29,121 nucleotides of DNA from an uncultured Bacteroidales bacterium (GTDB lineage: Bacteria; Bacteroidota; Bacteroidia; Bacteroidales; Paludibacteraceae). Position 1 is the first letter of the stretch; every line of letters starts with the position of its first letter. The notes under the pieces were generated by a model. It was not told the origin of the DNA. It made no database searches and saw nothing but the letters and a program-made list of their open reading frames with translations. A program made the position numbers and the translations under genes. Positions 22,459 to 29,121 of the stretch are shown here, piece by piece. The stretch spans positions 1-29,121 of the forward strand of contig CALFTM010000010.1 of NCBI GenBank assembly GCA_937916355.1, in the 5' to 3' direction.

Positions 22459-22609
22459 GTTCTATAAATTCACCGGTTTAAATTTTTAAAGTATAGTTTC
22501 GGCAATTTGCAGGTTGTTAGTCGGTCTCAGCGCTCGCACTGTTTCTTCCTTTCGCTCTGCAATCTGCTCGAAATAAATTCAAAAATTCCTCGAAATGAAT
22601 TTATAGAAC
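22459..22609. repeat. 151-bp element with perfect 14-bp terminal inverted repeats
   Basis: GTTCTATAAATTCA at 22459-22472 is the exact reverse complement of TGAATTTATAGAAC at 22596-22609. Inside, TTGCAG near 22508 and CTGCAA near 22557 make a second, nested inverted pair. There is also a near-duplicate TCGAAATAAATTC / TCGAAATGAATTT at its right side. It fills most of the 286-bp gap between the lipoprotein and DUF4015 genes and has no ORF of note. It could be a miniature inverted-repeat transposable element or a long-stem RNA. No clear target-site duplication is visible. Confidence 0.6.
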
Positions 22610-22664
22610 TATCATAAATGAAAAAATCGTAATTTATAGAAGTTGCCTTAATTTTTGTTTTACC

Positions 22665-23159
22665 TTAATTGAATTTAACTGAGTTTAAAATGTGTTCGAC
22701 AGTATCTTTTTGAGTGTCGTTTTCGTACATACAATCAATACCGTAGAAAAGGTCTCCGTTTGTATATATGTTCATAATTGTACCAAACTTTTCAGAAGTG
22801 TTTTCGTTGTGCATGGTATAGTGGATGGTCGCTTTTCCATCCTTTACATTTTTCTCCACGAGTTCGAATCTCCACTCCTCAATATTTTGGAAAGCATTGA
22901 CACGTTCTTCCACGAACGAGTCCAGAGACATGCCATTGATGAGGCGAGTTGCCATTACCAACACCTGCTCTTCAGAAGGAGAAGAAGCCATGAAAGGTTG
23001 GAACGGACGTATGTAAAGGACAGTGTCCCACGAGGTTGGATACTCCAACGAGAATACTTCTGATTCATGTTTCGAGTAGCCAGAGACTTGCTCTTTTTTA
23101 TCACAAGCCGCCAAAAGTAGCATAAGGATTGCAGTCGCTGCTAAAATTGTTTTTTTCAT
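22665..23159 (-). CDS. Small lipoprotein, unknown function
   Basis: A 164-residue protein with a lipoprotein signal (ILAATAILMLLLAAC, lipobox Cys19) followed by the charged DKKEQ. The mature part (SLEYPTSWDTV... through GTIMNIYTNGDLFYGIDCMYEN) has the alternating pattern of a PsbP/DUF1795-like beta-alpha fold, in which the FxLxYPxxW start is common. No catalytic residues are recognisable. It starts 34 bp after the S41 protease stop and is probably co-transcribed with it. A role in envelope maintenance is conceivable but unsupported. Confidence 0.75.
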   Translation of the reverse strand: MKKTILAATAILMLLLAACDKKEQVSGYSKHESEVFSLEYPTSWDTVLYIRPFQPFMASSPSEEQVLVMATRLINGMSLDSFVEERVNAFQNIEEWRFELVEKNVKDGKATIHYTMHNENTSEKFGTIMNIYTNGDLFYGIDCMYENDTQKDTVEHILNSVKFN

Positions 23160-23193
23160 AAGGAAATAAATTTTGTACAGGGATTACCTGTGG

Positions 23194-24807
23194 TTATTTA
23201 TTGATTTTCTTTTTATTATCTTTTTTGTTCAACTCCTTCAACGCCGCCTTTATGATATTGTCATTTTGATTGACGACAGAGAAGTAGGACTGGTCGCCTA
23301 AAACATCTTTTACCACATACTCTTTTACTCTGCGCTGTATCAACTCTGTAGTCTCTTTTTTTACGGGGAGCAGTGTGGTTATTTTCTTTGCCGCTCCATA
23401 ATCCATCGCTAATTGGGCAAGAGGTTCTTTGTTGAGGAATTTGCACAACTCCTCTTCGGTCATGGCGGTCAGTTCTTTTCTTTTATCATCCACATAGCGG
23501 AAAGCGTACTCATACAACGTTCCGGAGTTGTGTAGCTTGATGTAGTATGGAGTGGCTCCGAGGGTATCTCTTGTGATGATGATGTCAGGTGTGATGCCTC
23601 CTCCACCATATACCACGCGGCCATTTTTCGTGTAATACTTTACAGAGTCTGAAGGCGTTTTGGCAGAATCTGAATCCAATTCTCCGTTGATATACCTTTC
23701 ATATACCTCTTTCTCGTAGTTGTCAATATTGTCGTATGGCTTTTGGATGCAGCGTCCTGAAGGGGTGTAGTAGCGAGCGATGGTGAGGCGTACTGCCGAA
23801 CCGTCTCGCATAGGAATTTGCTCTTGAACCAGACCCTTTCCGAAAGAACGTCTGCCGATAACCACACCACGGTCGTTATCTTGGATTGCACCAGCGAAAA
23901 TCTCGCTTGCAGAAGCAGACCATTCGTCGATTAGGATTGCGACAGGTGCATCTTGAAACTCTCCTGTACCATCTGCGATGGCATCCTCCCTTTTTTGTGC
24001 CTTCCCTTGTGTATAGACGATCATTTCTCCCTCTTTCAAAAACTCGTTGATCATGAAGATGGCTGCTTGCAAGTAGCCTCCAGAGTTTTCACGGAGGTCT
24101 ATGATGTATTTCTCCGCTCCTTGTAATTTGAGTTTAGAAAGAGCCTCAACAAACTCCTCGTAAGTGGCAGAGCCAAATTTCCCCACCTTTACATATCCAA
24201 TGTTCTTTTCGATGAGGAACGAGGCGTCTACGCTGTTGGTAGGTATGTCTCCACGAGTGATGGTGTAGTCGATCGTCTCTTCTGTTCCGAACCTTTTCAC
24301 ACCCACTTTCACTTTCGTGTTTTTGGGTCCCCTTAGTTTTTTCACCGCCTTGTCATTGCTGATGGCTTTCCCTACAAAAGAGGAGTCGTCTACAGTGACG
24401 ATGCGGTCGCCCGGCATGAGTCCGGCCTTCTCCGACGGTCCACCTCGGATGACTGAAACCACCATGATCGTATCCCTCTGTATGTTGAATTGGATGCCGA
24501 TCCCTGAGAAGCTGCTGCCCAAATCGTCGTTGACGATCTGTAGTTCATCTTCAGGGATGTAGACAGAATGAGGATCCAAGTTAGATAATATGTTGGGGAT
24601 GATTTTTTCCGTCAGTTCGTCGCGGTCGACCGTGTCCACATACTGCATATCTATGAGGCTCAGGAGCATGTCGATTTTCCCGTTGACAGAAGGGGTGTTG
24701 TCTGTGACGAGGTTATGTTTATTGGCGTTTTCGGCTAATATGTTCCCAATTAGGATTCCGATGATGACTGCGCCAGCAAAAGCGATAGGAACTAATAATT
24801 TTTTCAT
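23194..24807 (-). CDS. S41 family C-terminal processing peptidase (CtpA-like)
   Basis: A periplasmic serine protease of 537 residues that trims or degrades exported proteins from their C-termini. An N-terminal membrane anchor lies at residues 5-24. A PDZ domain at about 95-175 has FSGIGIQFN and GLMPGDRIVTVDD. The tail-specific protease domain follows (YIIDLRENSGGYL). The Ser/Lys dyad is Ser299 in EWSASASEI and Lys324 in SFGKGLVQ, exactly 25 residues apart as in known CtpA enzymes. A C-terminal helical extension ends in a lysine- and asparagine-rich tail. It lies 27 bp after the dCMP deaminase gene and 34 bp before the small lipoprotein gene. Confidence 0.95.
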   Translation of the reverse strand: MKKLLVPIAFAGAVIIGILIGNILAENANKHNLVTDNTPSVNGKIDMLLSLIDMQYVDTVDRDELTEKIIPNILSNLDPHSVYIPEDELQIVNDDLGSSFSGIGIQFNIQRDTIMVVSVIRGGPSEKAGLMPGDRIVTVDDSSFVGKAISNDKAVKKLRGPKNTKVKVGVKRFGTEETIDYTITRGDIPTNSVDASFLIEKNIGYVKVGKFGSATYEEFVEALSKLKLQGAEKYIIDLRENSGGYLQAAIFMINEFLKEGEMIVYTQGKAQKREDAIADGTGEFQDAPVAILIDEWSASASEIFAGAIQDNDRGVVIGRRSFGKGLVQEQIPMRDGSAVRLTIARYYTPSGRCIQKPYDNIDNYEKEVYERYINGELDSDSAKTPSDSVKYYTKNGRVVYGGGGITPDIIITRDTLGATPYYIKLHNSGTLYEYAFRYVDDKRKELTAMTEEELCKFLNKEPLAQLAMDYGAAKKITTLLPVKKETTELIQRRVKEYVVKDVLGDQSYFSVVNQNDNIIKAALKELNKKDNKKKINK

Positions 24808-24834
24808 TAAGAGATGATTTGGAACAATGATGAT

Positions 24835-25320
24835 TTAATAATTTTCTTGTTGGCTTGCCTCTTCGAGGATCTGCACGTCGATACCTGCACGTTTGAGGAG
24901 GTCCACCCCATCCATGATTCGGTATTTTTCTCCATAGACGACCCTTGAGATTCCTGCCTGTATGATTAGTTTTGCACACTCTATACACGGAGAGGCCGTC
25001 ACATACAAAGTCGCATTTTCACTGCTGTTGGAAGAGCGTGCGACCTTTGTGATGGCATTGGCTTCTGCATGGAGGACGTAAGGTTTGGTGACGTTGTTGT
25101 CGTCTTCGCATACGTTTTCGAATCCTGATGGAGTGCCATTGTAGCCGTCGGAAATGATTTGTCCATCTTTGACAATGAGTGCACCTACCTGCCGCCTTTT
25201 GCAATATGAGTTTTCTGCCCAAATGCGCGCCATTCGCATGTAACGGGAATCACGAAGTCTTAATTTTTCAGACTTGTCGGATTCTGTGATTATATTGTTA
25301 TTTCCATCCTCTTTCATCAT
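24835..25320 (-). CDS. dCMP deaminase (ComEB-like cytidine/deoxycytidylate deaminase)
   Basis: Deaminates dCMP to dUMP, feeding dTMP synthesis. The zinc site is complete: HAEANAI (His84, catalytic Glu86) and PCIECAK (Cys112, Cys115). Upstream residues CKRRQVGALIVKDG and GYNGTPSGFENVCED are typical of the deoxycytidylate deaminase group as opposed to tRNA or riboflavin deaminases. It is 161 residues long; either of two adjacent ATG codons could start it. It follows the rpsO terminator with a weak promoter box of its own and heads the operon with the S41 protease. Confidence 0.93.
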   Translation of the reverse strand: MMKEDGNNNIITESDKSEKLRLRDSRYMRMARIWAENSYCKRRQVGALIVKDGQIISDGYNGTPSGFENVCEDDNNVTKPYVLHAEANAITKVARSSNSSENATLYVTASPCIECAKLIIQAGISRVVYGEKYRIMDGVDLLKRAGIDVQILEEASQQENY

Positions 25321-25336
25321 GAGAAATATTTTGGTG

Positions 25337-25344
25337 CGAAGATA
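25337..25344 (-). promoter_or_regulatory. Near-consensus promoter box (TATCTTCG) of the dCMP deaminase operon
   Basis: TATCTTCG on the minus strand differs from TAnnTTTG at one base and lies 17 bp before the ATG, right after the rpsO terminator. Some transcription may also read through from rpsO. Confidence 0.4.
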
Positions 25345-25346
25345 AC

Positions 25347-25378
25347 GAAAAAAGACGAACCCGAAAGGATTCGTCTTT
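25347..25378 (-). terminator. Intrinsic terminator of rpsO
   Basis: On the minus strand AAAGACGAATCC pairs with GGGTTCGTCTTT (one G-T wobble) around a four-base loop, and six T follow. The stem spans 25351-25378. It lies 25 bp after the rpsO stop. The plus strand also reads into T-rich sequence. Confidence 0.85.
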
Positions 25379-25402
25379 CTTTTTTTACTCTCTTCAAGCG
25401 GA

Positions 25403-25672
25403 TTATCGACGAAGACCGAGAGTTTTGATGAGGTTACGGTATCTTTCGATATCGCGATCCTTCAAGTAGTCGAGCAATCTACGACGCTTTCCTACCAACA
25501 TCTTCAATGATCTCTGAGTTGCATAATCCTTCTTATTTGACTTCATGTGTTCAGTCAAATGGGCGATACGGTATGAGAACAGCGCCACTTGAGACTCAAC
25601 TGATCCCGTGTCGGTGTTGGACTTTCCGTATTGTCCGAAGATCTCTTGCTTTTTAGCAGCATCTAAATACAT
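25403..25672 (-). CDS. rpsO: 30S ribosomal protein S15
   Basis: Binds 16S rRNA and bridges the small subunit to the large one. The 89-residue product beginning MYLDAAKKQEIFGQYG is the usual length for S15. The family core GSVESQVALFSYRIAHLTEHMKSN is present, as are the basic RNA-binding parts KKDYATQRSLKMLVGKRRRLLDYL and RYRNLIKTLGLRR. I start it at the ATG at 25670-25672; a longer frame upstream would add 13 unconserved residues and overlap the promoter box. It has its own promoter and terminator, so it is mainly monocistronic. Confidence 0.97.
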   Translation of the reverse strand: MYLDAAKKQEIFGQYGKSNTDTGSVESQVALFSYRIAHLTEHMKSNKKDYATQRSLKMLVGKRRRLLDYLKDRDIERYRNLIKTLGLRR

Positions 25673-25708
25673 AGTACTAAAATTTTTATGTGTTAAAAAA
25701 ATCGGGTG

Positions 25709-25716
25709 CAAATATA
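25709..25716 (-). promoter_or_regulatory. Promoter box (TATATTTG) of rpsO
   Basis: A perfect TAnnTTTG match on the minus strand, 36 bp before the rpsO ATG. Its position fixes the start choice for S15. Confidence 0.65.
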
Positions 25717-25887
25717 GTTATTTTTCTTCACTTGGATAATTTTTCGAGCCTTTTTTTGAGAAATTCGTTAAAATTCGTTTTGAGACACATTCACCTTATG
25801 GTATAATCTTTTGTGAAATTAAATGATTTTATGATTATACATGATAATAAGGCATGAAAAAAGAGAGGATATTCGATTGATTTGATG

Positions 25888-25895
25888 TAAATTTG
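25888..25895 (+). promoter_or_regulatory. Promoter box (TAAATTTG) of the YrdC/YciO-family gene
   Basis: A TAnnTTTG match 34 bp before the ATG at 25930, facing away from the rpsO promoter. The stretch between the two promoters shows nothing else clear. Confidence 0.6.
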
Positions 25896-25929
25896 CGCAG
25901 CTAAAAAAAACGTGGCTTAATATCAAAAT

Positions 25930-26541
25930 ATGCTGATAAGAATATACCCAGAAAATCCTAATCAAAAGGAGATTGACAAAGTAGTCCAGTTTTTGAGGGA
26001 CGGAGGATTGATAGTCTATCCAACTGACACTATCTATGGTTTAGGATGTGACATATTTAACACGAAGGCGGTGGAGAAGATATGCCGAAGGAAGAAAATA
26101 GACGTTAGAAAGGCCAACCTTTCTTTCATCTGTTATGACCTCAGCAATATCAGTGAGTATGCGAAGGTTGACAATAATACCTTCAAATTGATGAAAAAGA
26201 ATCTGCCGGGTCCTTTCACGTTCATTTTAAATGGTAATAACAATTTGCCTAAATTGTTCCGCAATAAGAAGACGGTGGGTATTCGTGTGCCGGACAACAA
26301 CATCATCCGCGAGTTGGTGAAGGGGTTGGGGAATCCGATACTGTCCACATCTGTCAGGGATGATGATGATGAGATTTTGGAGTACTTCACAGACCCAGAG
26401 CTGATTCATGAGCGATATGATGATATTGCAGATGTGGTGATTAACGGAGGTTACGGGACGTTAGAGCCTTCTACTGTGGTAGATTGCACAGGGGATGAAC
26501 CAGTCATTGTTCGTCAAGGGAAAGGGGAACTGATATGGTGA
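25930..26541 (+). CDS. YrdC/Sua5-family protein, closest to the YciO subgroup
   Basis: A 203-residue single YrdC domain that binds RNA and nucleotides. The PTDTIYGLGCDIFN motif near residues 35-48, the RRKKIDVRKANLSFIC region, PGPFTFILNG and GIRVPDNN are all present. TsaC/Sua5 members make threonylcarbamoyl-AMP for the t6A37 modification of tRNA. The N-terminus (IYPENPNQKEIDKVV) and the end (ADVVINGGYG..EPSTVVD) look more like E. coli YciO than TsaC, as I remember those sequences. It may be the threonylcarbamoyl-AMP synthase or a YciO paralogue. It is the last core gene before the mobile island. Confidence 0.85.
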   Translation: MLIRIYPENPNQKEIDKVVQFLRDGGLIVYPTDTIYGLGCDIFNTKAVEKICRRKKIDVRKANLSFICYDLSNISEYAKVDNNTFKLMKKNLPGPFTFILNGNNNLPKLFRNKKTVGIRVPDNNIIRELVKGLGNPILSTSVRDDDDEILEYFTDPELIHERYDDIADVVINGGYGTLEPSTVVDCTGDEPVIVRQGKGELIW

Positions 26542-26565
26542 TGTACTTGTAGATGAGTATTCTGA

Positions 26566-27237
26566 TTAGAAGAAATTTACCAGCATTTGAATTTGTTGGC
26601 TTGGGGTGTTATCTCTTTTTTTAGAAAAAATCCAAACATGTGCACCGTTACCGGAGCGAGAACGTTCTATATAGCAAGGAATTTCCCATTCTTTGCATAT
26701 ACCAACGAATGCAAGAACATCATTTTGAAAGCCGTGTTCGCAACTCTTATCATCGAAGTCTGTACATAGGAAGTTGCATGTGTTATCACTCATTATCGGA
26801 TAAACACCTACAACGTCTCTTCCAAAATTGTCTTTTCCTGCAAGATGATTATAAATATGCTCATCGGTTAACGATGCAAAAAGGCGGTTGGGACATTCTG
26901 TGCACTTATACTTACGCTTGTCACAAAACTCGCTGTTCCATTCACGCTCGCATACAGGTTGGTAGCCGGATTTTTTCGAGACATCACTATACCACCTTTT
27001 TGCAAAGACATCCTCACGTCCTTTGAAAAGTTCCCGAAACAGTTTTACTTTTTCTTGCAATGATAAGCGTTGCATTGCAGAGTCTTTATTCTCAGATTTG
27101 GATACTACGGGAGTAGGCTCTTGCTTGCTTTCTTCATACGATATTCCGTGCTTGGAGAGAAGAGTCTTCAACCTTGAATTCTCCTCCTCCAATTTATGAA
27201 GTCTTGCAACAATAGCGTCTATGTCCACAGTTTCCAT
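26566..27237 (-). CDS. Truncated N-terminal fragment of a TOTE-type archaeo-eukaryotic primase protein
   Basis: The 223-residue product starts with a short coiled coil (LHKLEEENSRLKTLL, about 13-27) and then matches the primase part of TOTE conflict-system proteins. A cysteine cluster (Cys96, Cys105, Cys112, Cys115) resembles a zinc ribbon. YPIMSDNTCNFLCTDFDD carries the metal-binding Asp160 and Asp162, and RSGNGAHVWIF contains His200. Full-length members go on for several hundred residues with helicase and nuclease parts. Here the frame ends 20 residues after the HVWIF motif. A seven-A run at 26616-26622 appears to have gained a base: in the other frame the protein continues KKEITPQANKFKCW before also stopping. 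It is therefore a non-functional remnant at the island edge. Confidence 0.8.
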   Translation of the reverse strand: METVDIDAIVARLHKLEEENSRLKTLLSKHGISYEESKQEPTPVVSKSENKDSAMQRLSLQEKVKLFRELFKGREDVFAKRWYSDVSKKSGYQPVCEREWNSEFCDKRKYKCTECPNRLFASLTDEHIYNHLAGKDNFGRDVVGVYPIMSDNTCNFLCTDFDDKSCEHGFQNDVLAFVGICKEWEIPCYIERSRSGNGAHVWIFSKKRDNTPSQQIQMLVNFF

Positions 27238-27249
27238 TTATGCATGGTT

Positions 27250-27534
27250 TTAAATTAGGACTTTCTGGGCTACCTTTATAGCTTCCTGTTTCAATTTATC
27301 ATCACCTTCTTTTAAGGCATCAAGAACCTTGTCAGCCAACCATAATGTGAGTAGTTCCCTTTCATCAACTTTGAATTGTTGGGCAAGGGTTATAACCTGC
27401 CCACGCTTTGCTCGCCTGTCGCCACGTTCAATCTTGCTAAACATAGGAGTGTCTATTTCAAGAACAGCAGCTAACTGCCGTTGAAGCAGTTTTTGCTCCT
27501 CCCTTAATTCTTTTATTCTTTTTCCTAACAACAT
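27250..27534 (-). CDS. XRE-family helix-turn-helix regulator
   Basis: A 94-residue DNA-binding protein with a Cro/C1-type HTH at about residues 4-58 (GKRIKELREEQKLLQRQLAAVLEIDTPMFSKIERG), followed by a helical tail with an acidic and lysine-rich end. I use the ATG at 27532-27534; the TTG two codons earlier is less likely. It lies between the DUF1016 gene (10 bp) and the primase remnant (12 bp), forming one operon. Regulators of this form are common beside restriction or DNA-modification genes in Bacteroidetes, where they control expression of the neighbours. Its target may be the palindrome at 28721-28733. Confidence 0.9.
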   Translation of the reverse strand: MLLGKRIKELREEQKLLQRQLAAVLEIDTPMFSKIERGDRRAKRGQVITLAQQFKVDERELLTLWLADKVLDALKEGDDKLKQEAIKVAQKVLI

Positions 27535-27544
27535 ACGCAATGAA

Positions 27545-28687
27545 TTAAAGAAGTTTTTCCAGTTCTTCGACAGGAGGGAGCAATCTCTTCAAGCGTTCAT
27601 CCATATCGGCAGTAGTCTTATAGGTGGCTACACCCATTGGCTTATCATAGTCTTGAATTACATACTCAACAAATTTCTTATTAGCACTCTTGCAAAGGAT
27701 AATACCTATAGAGGGATTCTCGTTAGGCTTTCGTACTTCATCATCTAGGATACGCAGGTATCCTGCCAATTGACCCAAATAAGAAGTTCTAAATGGGCCA
27801 TCTTTTAACTCAACACATACAAGAGCGGCCAATTCTCTGTTGAAGAATAGTAAATCAGGAAACTCTTCCACACCGAATTTTTCCAAATGATATTGGTTGC
27901 CTACAAATGTAAAGTCCTTGCCGAATGTCATAATAAACTCTTTCACATTTTGCACTATACGCTGTTCTATCATGCGCTCGTCTCTGTCTTTATCACGAAT
28001 GAACAGTTCTTCGGTATTGATGAAGTCAAGCAGATATTCATCCTTGAACATTGTAATGGCACGATACGCTTGCAATTGGTCGGAGATTGTTTTCTTGAAA
28101 TTATTTGGCAATTCTCCTTGATGACTATACAAATCATCATTTATAATCTGCTCCAAATCCTCAACCTTTGCTTTGGTGTCTGCCGCAAATTGAATATAAA
28201 ATTTCCTTTGTTCTACATCCTTTACTTTGCTGATGATGGCATAATGATGCGTAAAACCAATGTTCATAAATGCGGTAATCGGAAAATTTGCATCTATCTT
28301 AAATTGTACAGGCGGTAATTCATTCGTTCCAACGAACGAATTACTCTCAATATCTACCAATTTGTTCGTTTCAACGAACGAATTGTCTGAAAGCATCTGC
28401 CACTCTTCATAGAATGTACGCATCTTTCGCAGACTCGCAGCGGAAAAACCCCTTAACCCAGGTAATTCTTTGCGAAGTTGCTCGCTAACTGCTTCAATGA
28501 AACCTTTGCCCCAATTCTTATTTCGTGTATTCATTGAAACAAAGCGTCCAATTCCATAATAAAGTGCCAACTGCTCTTGGTTTATTGCAGCTAACGCATG
28601 CTGTTGACTTTGCAGAATAGCACCCTTAATCGCCTGAACAGCATTGGTCAGTTCGGCATACTCCGTTGTGTTAACTATATCACTCAT
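27545..28687 (-). CDS. DUF1016 (YhcG-type) PDDEXK nuclease
   Basis: A protein of about 380 residues with the N-terminal DUF1016_N winged-helix-like domain (INQEQLALYYGIGRFVS ... FSAASLRKMRTFYEEW) and a C-terminal PD-(D/E)XK nuclease domain. The catalytic pattern reads FPDLLFF (Asp278) then VCVELK (Glu293, Lys295), and QLAGYL follows as is usual. The family is found widely on mobile elements and near type I restriction systems; its biological substrate is not settled. Between the two domains is a short tandem insert with NSFVETNKL and NSFVGTNEL, encoded by palindromic DNA repeats. I prefer ATG at 28685-28687 over the upstream TTG. It appears intact. Confidence 0.9.
   Translation of the reverse strand: MSDIVNTTEYAELTNAVQAIKGAILQSQQHALAAINQEQLALYYGIGRFVSMNTRNKNWGKGFIEAVSEQLRKELPGLRGFSAASLRKMRTFYEEWQMLSDNSFVETNKLVDIESNSFVGTNELPPVQFKIDANFPITAFMNIGFTHHYAIISKVKDVEQRKFYIQFAADTKAKVEDLEQIINDDLYSHQGELPNNFKKTISDQLQAYRAITMFKDEYLLDFINTEELFIRDKDRDERMIEQRIVQNVKEFIMTFGKDFTFVGNQYHLEKFGVEEFPDLLFFNRELAALVCVELKDGPFRTSYLGQLAGYLRILDDEVRKPNENPSIGIILCKSANKKFVEYVIQDYDKPMGVATYKTTADMDERLKRLLPPVEELEKLL
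28323..28384. repeat. Two 20-bp palindromic repeats inside the DUF1016 gene
   Basis: TTCGTTCCAACGAACGAATT (28323-28342) and TTCGTTTCAACGAACGAATT (28365-28384) differ at one base and are 42 bp apart, which keeps the frame. Each contains the inverted pair TTCGTT..AACGAA. They encode the 14-residue tandem unit NSFV(E/G)TN(K/E)L. Confidence 0.85.
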
Positions 28688-28720
28688 GTTAATATTCAAT
28701 TATTTGATTTATCTTGAATA

Positions 28721-28733
28721 GTCAATATTTGAC
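28721..28733. promoter_or_regulatory. Possible operator palindrome upstream of the DUF1016-XRE operon
   Basis: GTCAATATTTGAC has 5-bp half-sites GTCAA/TTGAC around TAT, 34 bp before the DUF1016 ATG. Its size and place suit an autoregulatory site for the XRE protein. There is no direct evidence of binding. Confidence 0.3.
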
Positions 28734-28766
28734 AACAAATTTAATGAAAAGATTTAATATGCGATC

Positions 28767-29121
28767 TTAATTGCCCATATATTTTTCTCCTAACCATGTA
28801 AATAGGCTATTGCCATTCTCTTTTTGTAGATAAAGGTTCTCCAACACCTTTTGTCTTATCCTGCTCGCTTCGTAGGTGTTCAATCGAAATGTAAGAGCAA
28901 CGACCATTTCAAGGTTGTAGAATGTTGCCCAACTTGCAGGAATAATCGTGTCGCATCGTTGGGTAGCTGCAGGGCAAAGCATTTTACTCTTGTATATATC
29001 CAAAGCCAAATTGATGTCTCTCGATTCCTTGCGGTTGCCTTTCACATCCCATAGGTCTTTATGGATACTCTGCTTACAACTGAATTGAGCCACAGACCCG
29101 TTGATTGTTACTCGTCCCATA
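28767..29121 (-). CDS. Tyrosine recombinase N-terminal fragment joined to a different C-terminal part (5' end outside window)
   Basis: The visible 118 or so codons begin inside a gene that enters from the right edge. The first 45 residues (GRVTINGSVAQFSCKQSI, then LWDVKGNRKES and INLALD) match the arm-binding domain of Bacteroides-type tyrosine recombinases. The core-binding and catalytic domains that should follow are absent. From about residue 48 the sequence changes to CPAATQRCDTIIPASW and FYNLEMVVALTFRLNTYEAS, which faintly resembles the FYNLDxIIxxGxRVN stretch of RhuM/antirepressor-like proteins, and ends GEKYMGN. It therefore looks like a deletion fusion of an integrase start to another gene's end. 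The first half is well supported, the second is weak. Confidence 0.6.
   Translation of the reverse strand, partial: MGRVTINGSVAQFSCKQSIHKDLWDVKGNRKESRDINLALDIYKSKMLCPAATQRCDTIIPASWATFYNLEMVVALTFRLNTYEASRIRQKVLENLYLQKENGNSLFTWLGEKYMGN

Noticed and set aside
25673..25711. A 13-residue extension of S15
   Set aside because: S15 is normally 89 residues starting at MYLDAAKK, and the extension runs into the TATATTTG promoter box.

Overview
The window looks like a chromosome segment from a gut- or oral-type Bacteroidales bacterium. The genus cannot be read from the sequence. The signs are: promoters with the Bacteroidetes TAnnTTTG box, BspA-like leucine-rich surface proteins, a probable type IX secretion sorting domain, a Bacteroides-type tyrosine recombinase fragment, and core genes typical of the order (long PurL, YidC, S15, S41 protease, dCMP deaminase).

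Layout. (1) 1-826: 5' part of a secreted BspA-like gene running off the left edge. (2) 830-3530: a visibly AT-rich accessory patch of small unrecognised leftward genes. A 163-residue membrane protein gene is present twice in a perfect 536-bp direct repeat (1170-1705 and 2373-2908) on either side of a 211-residue gene, and two 3' fragments of a third gene lie outside the repeats. It resembles a gene-cassette or immunity-gene array, but no toxin is visible. (3) 3536-5129: ribF-ung, leftward. (4) 5270-5344: a CAT-anticodon tRNA with its own promoter box and a possible terminator. (5) 5534-12761: a tightly spaced leftward operon, sugar nucleotidyltransferase - galE - apgM-type phosphomutase - TSCPD protein - purL, with a TATCTTTG promoter at 12801-12808 and a terminator hairpin after purL. 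(6) 12762-13272: a gene-free stretch with a possible structured RNA that has both a promoter box and a terminator. (7) 13273-16224: a large secreted BspA-like protein. (8) 16458-20932: rightward genes for a Ca2+/Na+ antiporter, then yidC and a sodium:solute symporter. (9) 21077-25672: leftward rpsO, dCMP deaminase, S41 protease, a small lipoprotein and a DUF4015 glycoside-hydrolase-like lipoprotein, with a 151-bp inverted-repeat element before the last gene. (10) 25930-26541: a rightward YrdC/YciO-family gene. (11) 26566-29121: a mobile-element remnant holding a recombinase fragment, a DUF1016 PDDEXK nuclease, an XRE regulator and a truncated TOTE-type primase.

The core genes cover nucleotide metabolism (purL, dCMP deaminase, ung), flavin synthesis, UDP-sugar metabolism, membrane protein insertion, ion transport, translation and envelope proteolysis. 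The most interesting material is the duplicated cassette array at the left, the candidate structured RNA near 12.9-13.2 kb, and the decayed defence or mobile island at the right edge. No transposase, CRISPR array or complete new multi-gene system could be shown.
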